A DNA stretch of 61,970 nt from Chara braunii (Eukaryota > Streptophyta > Charophyceae > Charales > Characeae). Below the pieces are notes generated by a model. That model searched no databases, was not told the DNA's origin, and saw only the letters and a program-made list of their open reading frames with translations. Both the position numbers and the translations under genes were made by a program. This document shows positions 57,276-61,970 of this stretch, one piece after another. Position 1 is the stretch's first letter, and each line of letters starts with the position of its first letter. The stretch covers positions 3,355,291-3,417,260 of the forward strand of contig BFEA01000062.1 of NCBI GenBank assembly GCA_003427395.1. Reading direction: 5' to 3'.

Positions 57276-59300
57276 AGAAACAAACACATATCCCTGTTTG
57301 GCCGAACCCTAGTTCTTAACAATGTCATCTTCGCAACACTTTGGTACAAGTCCTTGCTGTGGCCATTGAGCAAAGCGGCTCTGAGGAGGCTAAGGAAAAA
57401 GGCAGCGGCTTTCCTGTGGAGGGGGGATGGACAGCAGGCCAACGCAATAAGCCGCATGGCCTTGGACTCAATTATCCAGCCGAAGGCAGGGGGTGGCTTG
57501 GGAATACTAGATCCGTCCACGCAAGTGCAGGCACTGCGCATTCAATGGACAAAGAAGCTCATCCTTGCCCCCCAAAGCCCGTCGTGTGTCCTAGCTTTGG
57601 AACATCTGGCCCAGTTGGTCCCGGCAACCCCCCACATGGTCCACCCGCTAACTTGGTTGGAGGACCGTTTTTGGACAATTCCACACAAACTCCCACATGG
57701 AAGGGAAGGGTCAGAAGAAGGGGTGCAAACGCTAGATAATTTTTGGCCATCCTTGCTGAAAATCTGGCTCAAGCTCCCGCTCCCAGACCGGACCCACCCC
57801 AACCGGTGGGAGGACGTCCATCGTCAACCCCTCTTCGGCAACAGATGGGTGACAAACACGAGTGGTTGTGTTATGACGAGCTCATCCCTACCATGGAAGA
57901 GCTGGGTTAAGCATGGAGTGCTTAGGGTGGGGGATCTCTGGGACAGTGAAAGGCAAGACTTGAAAACAGGGGACCAATTGCGAGCATTTTTTAGGTACTG
58001 CCATCATGTAGAGGAGCTATTAGAAAACCTCATTGAGGCTATCCCACTGGAATGGTACCGGATCCTCAAACGTGGCCCTACTTTGAAAGAAGGGGATTGG
58101 GTTGCAGACATAGGGATCCCTCTGAGGATCGGCCTGGTTCATATGGTTTCACCCCAAATAGATCTGGTTGAATACTATGCTATCACCAGGACAGGCACCC
58201 TCCAAGGGGATGGAGCACCCTTCAAATGGAGAGATAGAACATCAGTGCACCGAGTGAGAGTTATAGAAGAGAAGGGACAAAGGGTGGCATTCAAACCCGA
58301 CAAACCAATCCAGGACCTGGCTCTGAATCCAGTAGAAGGGACTTGACAGCCCCCCCAAAAGAGGGGCGCCCCTAAGATAAAACACATCAGCCTGCACCAG
58401 CTAACAGTAAAAACTGCCTACAAAATGCTCAGACCTAAACGGTATCTGCGGGACATGATTAATGATAGATGGGCCAGACACCTGAATGTGGACCGCACCC
58501 TCCTATCCCCAATCCGATGGTTCAAGGAACAAAAGTACAAGCCCATGAAAATCACCTCCCTGCAATGGCAGATAGCCCACCACTATCTGCCTACAAACGA
58601 CTGGTTAATTGACCGCACAAACCTTGAACAAAGAGGCATGTTGCTCCCATGGTGCCAACGATGTCAAAGTCTCTTCCCCTTCCACAAGAAGGCGGAAACC
58701 ATTGAACATGTTTTCATGCAATGCCCGATTGCCCAATTCGCATGGCAATGGTGGGACCGCATATGGCGAAAAATGGAACCAGACATTCCCTGGCCCTGGA
58801 CGTGGCAAGCCATTATGACAGGGCACTGGCCGTTAGCAGGAACAGCCACAACTTTCGCAGAGAACATGTACAGATTGGGAAGGAGGGCGGTGATATGGGC
58901 ACTATGGTGGCAGCAATGTACCCTGGCTATGGAGAAGGTACGGGTGGAGGAGCCAAAGATCATTGAACAGATCCAGCAACAAATACACCTTGAACTCACG
59001 CGCATATGGTTGGACACAAAAGCACAATTAAACCTTTTCAAACAAATTGGAAACGTCAGGAGACGAATCATGGCATTCTGCACAGACTGGGTAGGGGGAG
59101 AAAGAGAAGGATGGATTGCAAAAGTTGAATGGAGTGGTGACAGAGGAGGAGGTTTGCGTGACCTGGAAGAAATGAGAGACTACCGTTTAGTTTTCAAGGA
59201 CTGGACTAACATAGAGCCGTCGTTCCCATTACGCCCTTCCTCGGATTTCCCGGATCCCTTCCCACCCCATGCCTTATCCCTGGTAGAAACCCTGTCCTGA
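57276..59300 (+). pseudogene. LINE ORF2 C-terminal region with zinc knuckle
   Basis: Continues in the RT frame: ISLFGRTLVLNNVIFATLWY, IIQPKAGGGLGILDPST, VLRVGDLWDSERQDL; a TGA at 58344-58346; then, still in frame, WQIAHHYLPTNDWLIDRTNL and the knuckle LPWCQRCQSLFPFHKKAETI-EHVFMQCPIAQFAW (C-x2-C...H-x4-C), ending at TGA 59298-59300. This region probably binds the RNA template. No RNase H domain is recognisable. Confidence 0.85.
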
Positions 59301-59718
59301 ATGTGAAAATCTGATGACCTGATCCTTCCTAAATTTGTGCCTATACGCGGTCCTCCTCCCTGGTGCCCCCAGGGGAGGACTCCGCCATCATTCCCCTTCT
59401 TTTTCTAAAGGCTCAATTAAGGTAGTCGATGCTGGGAATTCGGATAGCCTGTACTACTTTTGACAGCAGGCAGGGTTTGGAGGGAGTAGGTAGTGAATAA
59501 TATCAGCCCCTACAAGTCTATCTGGTGCCCTTCTCTGAGGGTGAAGAGATACAGACGGCAATGGCAGCACTCAAAACTCATGAAGGACCACACTATTGAA
59601 CACTATGCAGGCCTGCTCAGTAAATCCCCTGGGTTGCAGGGCAATCAATGCTGGCAGGCCCCACACTTTCATCTCTCATCACTTCAGACATCCCCAGATA
59701 TTTCTCCTCTTGTAAAAA

Positions 59719-59866
59719 GGGACGCTGGACCCGTTTTCCAGCAGGTGACGCTCCCCACCAATAGATGGAGCCTCTCCCCAGGTGCTAGTGGTGTCTGCTC
59801 TTACCAGCAGCACTAACACTGAAGGGGGTGTTTTTTTTTTTTTTTTTTAAAGAAAAAAAAAAGAAA
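59719..59866 (+). mobile_element. structured LINE 3' tail in its native context, copy 10
   Basis: Starts GGGACGCTGGACCCG. Hairpin I GCTGGA/TCCAGC, hairpin II GCTCC/GGAGC, and a long hairpin III beginning GTGCTAGTG, followed by a T18 run and an A-rich end. It lies within the LINE's 11-bp target duplication, so it moved as part of the LINE transcript. Confidence 0.85.
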
Positions 59867-59945
59867 GATTTCTTGGATAGCTGAGATTGCTCCATCTGTA
59901 CAGCCGCGGCCAGAGTGTGCCTTGACCCACCAAGCCCTGGATGGT

Positions 59946-60037
59946 ACAAGGCAGATTGAATCTCGAGATGCGGCCGGCTGATGTTACATAGTGTTAATTC
60001 AGCCTGGCCTACCTCATGTTGATTCCTTGGATAGCTG
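59946..60037 (+). repeat. 91-bp direct repeat, downstream copy (empty site)
   Basis: Related to 53863-53953 but without the LINE; followed by the mate-pair adapter. The flanking unit GTACAGCCGCGGCCAGAG...CCCTGGATGGT is also present twice (about 59907-59945 and 60085-60133). Confidence 0.8.
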
Positions 60038-60046
60038 AGATTGCTC

Positions 60047-60084
60047 CTGTCTCTTATACACATCTAGATGTGTATAAGAGACAG
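60047..60084. other. Nextera mate-pair junction adapter (assembly artefact)
   Basis: CTGTCTCTTATACACATCT (60047-60065) is joined to its reverse complement (60066-60084). This is the 19+19 junction made by circularised tagmented fragments. It is synthetic DNA, not genome. It replaces about five bases of the natural sequence seen at 59898-59907. Confidence 0.97.
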
Positions 60085-61940
60085 GTACAGCCGCGGCCAG
60101 AGTGTGCCTTGACCCACCAAGCCCTGGATGGTGCTGACCATTAGGATTGCGTGTGATCTGTGGTGTGGCTGACTCTAGAACAATCTTTGAGTGCCCAGGT
60201 ACGGCCTAACCATGGTCTTGCCAAAGGCCTACTTCGACTTCTAGAGGCCTTGGGCACCTCGTTTTGACCCCTGACTTCAGGCCTATCGACCTAAGGACTT
60301 TCTCAGGCCTATTTCCAGCCCCTCAATGCAACATGTGACGGTATGCAATGACCCGCACAGTTGCAGTCTGAGAATTCTGCCGTTTTCCCAAAAATGTGCT
60401 ATCCTTTTGATCTGATTCTGAGGCTTTGTTGTGCTGTGATTTGCTGTGGTCACTAAGTGTGAACAAGATCTGTCACAAACCTATGTGTGTTGTGTGCTCG
60501 CCTGAGTCCAAGTCCAGATCCGAGTACTAACTCTGTTGGACGTGTGGTGTGGCTGTGCCTCGGACCGAGACGAAGTAGTAATAAGGGTATGGGGAGGGAC
60601 AGAAACAGAACTTGCTAGAGGCAGGTAGGGATTTTCCACCAAGTCGGTCGGCCTGGAAGGGTCCGATCACTGTCCAGTAGGTAATATTGGTCCAGGGTCT
60701 GAATTTAGACCAGGGCCCGTAGGTAGATATCAGACTGCCATGATGCTTCTGCCAAAATCAGGAACACCTTTTAGGCCTAGTGCACCCAAGAGGAGCCGGG
60801 AAGCAGGAGGAAGTACAGGGCCAAGCGGTACTGGAGGCCAGGGCGGGCAAAGTATATCATACAGGCAATGCGCATTCTGCTCATCCACCCGGCAGTCATG
60901 GTGCTGCTCCGCCTAGAGGGAGAAATAGGCAGAGCTCCTGGAGAGGTTGAAGGTGAAGCTGGAGGGTGAAGGAGAAGACCTCCATGGCTCTGGAGGAGTA
61001 GTCGGGAGACGGAGAACTAGCTCTAGGCTATGGAGGTGAGGGAGATGGTCCTCTAGCCAGGCTATGGTGATGTAGAGAGATTGAGGGAGGAAGGAGGTGA
61101 GAACCGACATCTTCATCGTCATGCTTGGCACACCATCAAGAAGGCCCCTGAAGTAGTAGCGGTTGCGCATGCACTTTATCTGAAAAGGATACCCTTGGTG
61201 GTAGTTGAGGAAGAGGGCATGAGGGTACTCGTGGAGTCCTCTGGAAATCCAAGGCAGCCTTGGATATACCACCTTGGCCAGTAGCCATACTAAGGCAGAA
61301 GGCAGGTGAAGTGAGCTAAAGGGGAGCTCTTTTCCAAGGTTGGAAGTAAGGGGGGACAATCAGACATTGATTCTGGTTCATTTGCTGTTTTTTGTTTATC
61401 ACTATTGAGATGTCGGAGGAGAGAAAGAGGGAGAGAGAATGGAGGCCAGATAAGGAGGGAGATGACATTAGTTCCGGCTTCTGTTCTTCTTCTCCTTTCC
61501 TGCATTCTTCTTCCTCCCTTGTCTCATTCTTCTTCTATTTCAGTTGCGATGAATGGCAATGTCTCATCTTTGAGTTTTGACATGTCTCAACATACCTGTC
61601 ACAACATAAGAACTCAATAAGGAAGCTCAATAATTCATGATCATGACATATAATCTACAATAATAACTTTCGTACTCAATCTCGAATCATGACATATAAT
61701 CTACAATAATAACTTCCATAATGGATCTCGAATACCCGGGGCCGGTCACCTGTGGATATATCTCAAGACTGCCAGCGTGGGAAAATAGGGAAAACTGGCA
61801 GTTTTCCCAAACTCCTGAAAATTCGGAGGTCGGCCCCGACGACGACTGCCATTGATAAATCTGATTGGCGGCCGTCATTTCGTTTCGGCCTCTGAAAAGG
61901 TCGGAGGCCTAGCCGAGGCCCGCTATTTTCCCAAGCAGCA
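60085..61940. other. unassigned sequence
   Basis: No gene recognised. Short open frames near 60913-61360 overlap on both strands. A direct repeat ATCATGACATATAATCTACAATAATAACTT occurs at about 61640-61670 and 61686-61716. 61740-61930 is hairpin-rich. Confidence 0.4.
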
Positions 61941-61949
61941 AAGGTGCTA

Positions 61950-61970
61950 GTGGTTTAAAAAAAAAAAAAA
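61950..61970 (+). mobile_element. LINE-tail remnant at the window end
   Basis: GGTGCTAGTGGTTT followed by poly(A): the first arm of hairpin III of the tail unit, then the A tract at which the sequence stops. Confidence 0.5.

Larger units (their letters stand above)
53949..59866 (+). mobile_element. LINE (L1-like) retrotransposon with 11-bp target duplication
   Basis: The element is bounded by the perfect repeat GATTTCTTGGA (53938-53948, 59867-59877). The unoccupied relative at about 60022-60046 (GATTCCTTGGATAGCTGAG) shows the sequence before insertion. Order: N-terminal region, apurinic-type endonuclease, reverse transcriptase, C-terminal zinc knuckle, 3' UTR of about 420 bp, the structured tail (59719) and a T/A-rich end. 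No ATG opens the N-terminal frame, so it is probably slightly 5' truncated. It carries five in-frame stops and one frameshift and is dead. Confidence 0.88.

Overview
This is repeat-dominated nuclear DNA from a large plant-type genome. Fragments of plastid genes (psbF, rpl14, psbC) and a plant-type mitochondrial nad2 are embedded in it, so the host is a photosynthetic eukaryote. The Ty3/gypsy elements, L1-like LINEs, foldback repeats, long homopolymers and a TTTAGGG-like patch would suit a repeat-rich streptophyte alga such as Chara. That species guess is inference. No complete host gene is recognisable. The window is a draft assembly: it has two N gaps (31074-31747, 47381-47571), an untrimmed Nextera mate-pair junction adapter (60047-60084), and repeat-bound ends.

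Layout. 0-9 kb: a broken coiled-coil ORF, foldback/TIR repeats, several poly(A)-ended LINE tails, one candidate exon of an unrecognised gene (4872-5286, minus) and a GA-rich block. 9.4-11.5 kb: the 3' part of a LINE ending in the same tail. 12.1-18.8 kb: two rearranged Ty3/gypsy fragments; the first carries a ~620-bp mosaic of psbF + rpl14 + nad2 inside pol. 18.8-20.7 kb: LINE pieces. 20731-33504: a complete but mutated 12.8-kb chromodomain-type Ty3/gypsy element on the minus strand, with LTRs, a CTTGG target duplication and a nested TIR element. It split a LINE whose two halves lie at 20.0-20.7 and 33.5-36.1 kb. 37.3-38.9 kb: an acidic-codon repeat and a second copy of the same Ty3 RT. 39-45.7 kb: the least repetitive stretch, with unrecognised minus-strand ORFs and a psbC fragment. 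46-48.2 kb: minisatellites and GC-rich hairpins. 48.6-53.9 kb: a LINE fragment, (CT)n and unassigned DNA. 53949-59866: a LINE with endonuclease, reverse transcriptase and C-terminal zinc knuckle, bounded by an 11-bp target duplication. 60-62 kb: unassigned DNA ending in a LINE tail.

The main unifying observation is that the short poly(A)-ended repeat found about ten times (unit starting GGGACGCTGG) is the 3' terminus of the LINE family. It follows each of the three LINE 3' ends present, in the same orientation, and it lies inside the 11-bp target duplication of the 53.9-kb LINE. It can fold into three hairpins, and copies differ by paired, compensatory substitutions. This suggests a structured RNA tail recognised by the LINE reverse transcriptase, with the solo copies being severely 5'-truncated insertions or SINE-like hitch-hikers.
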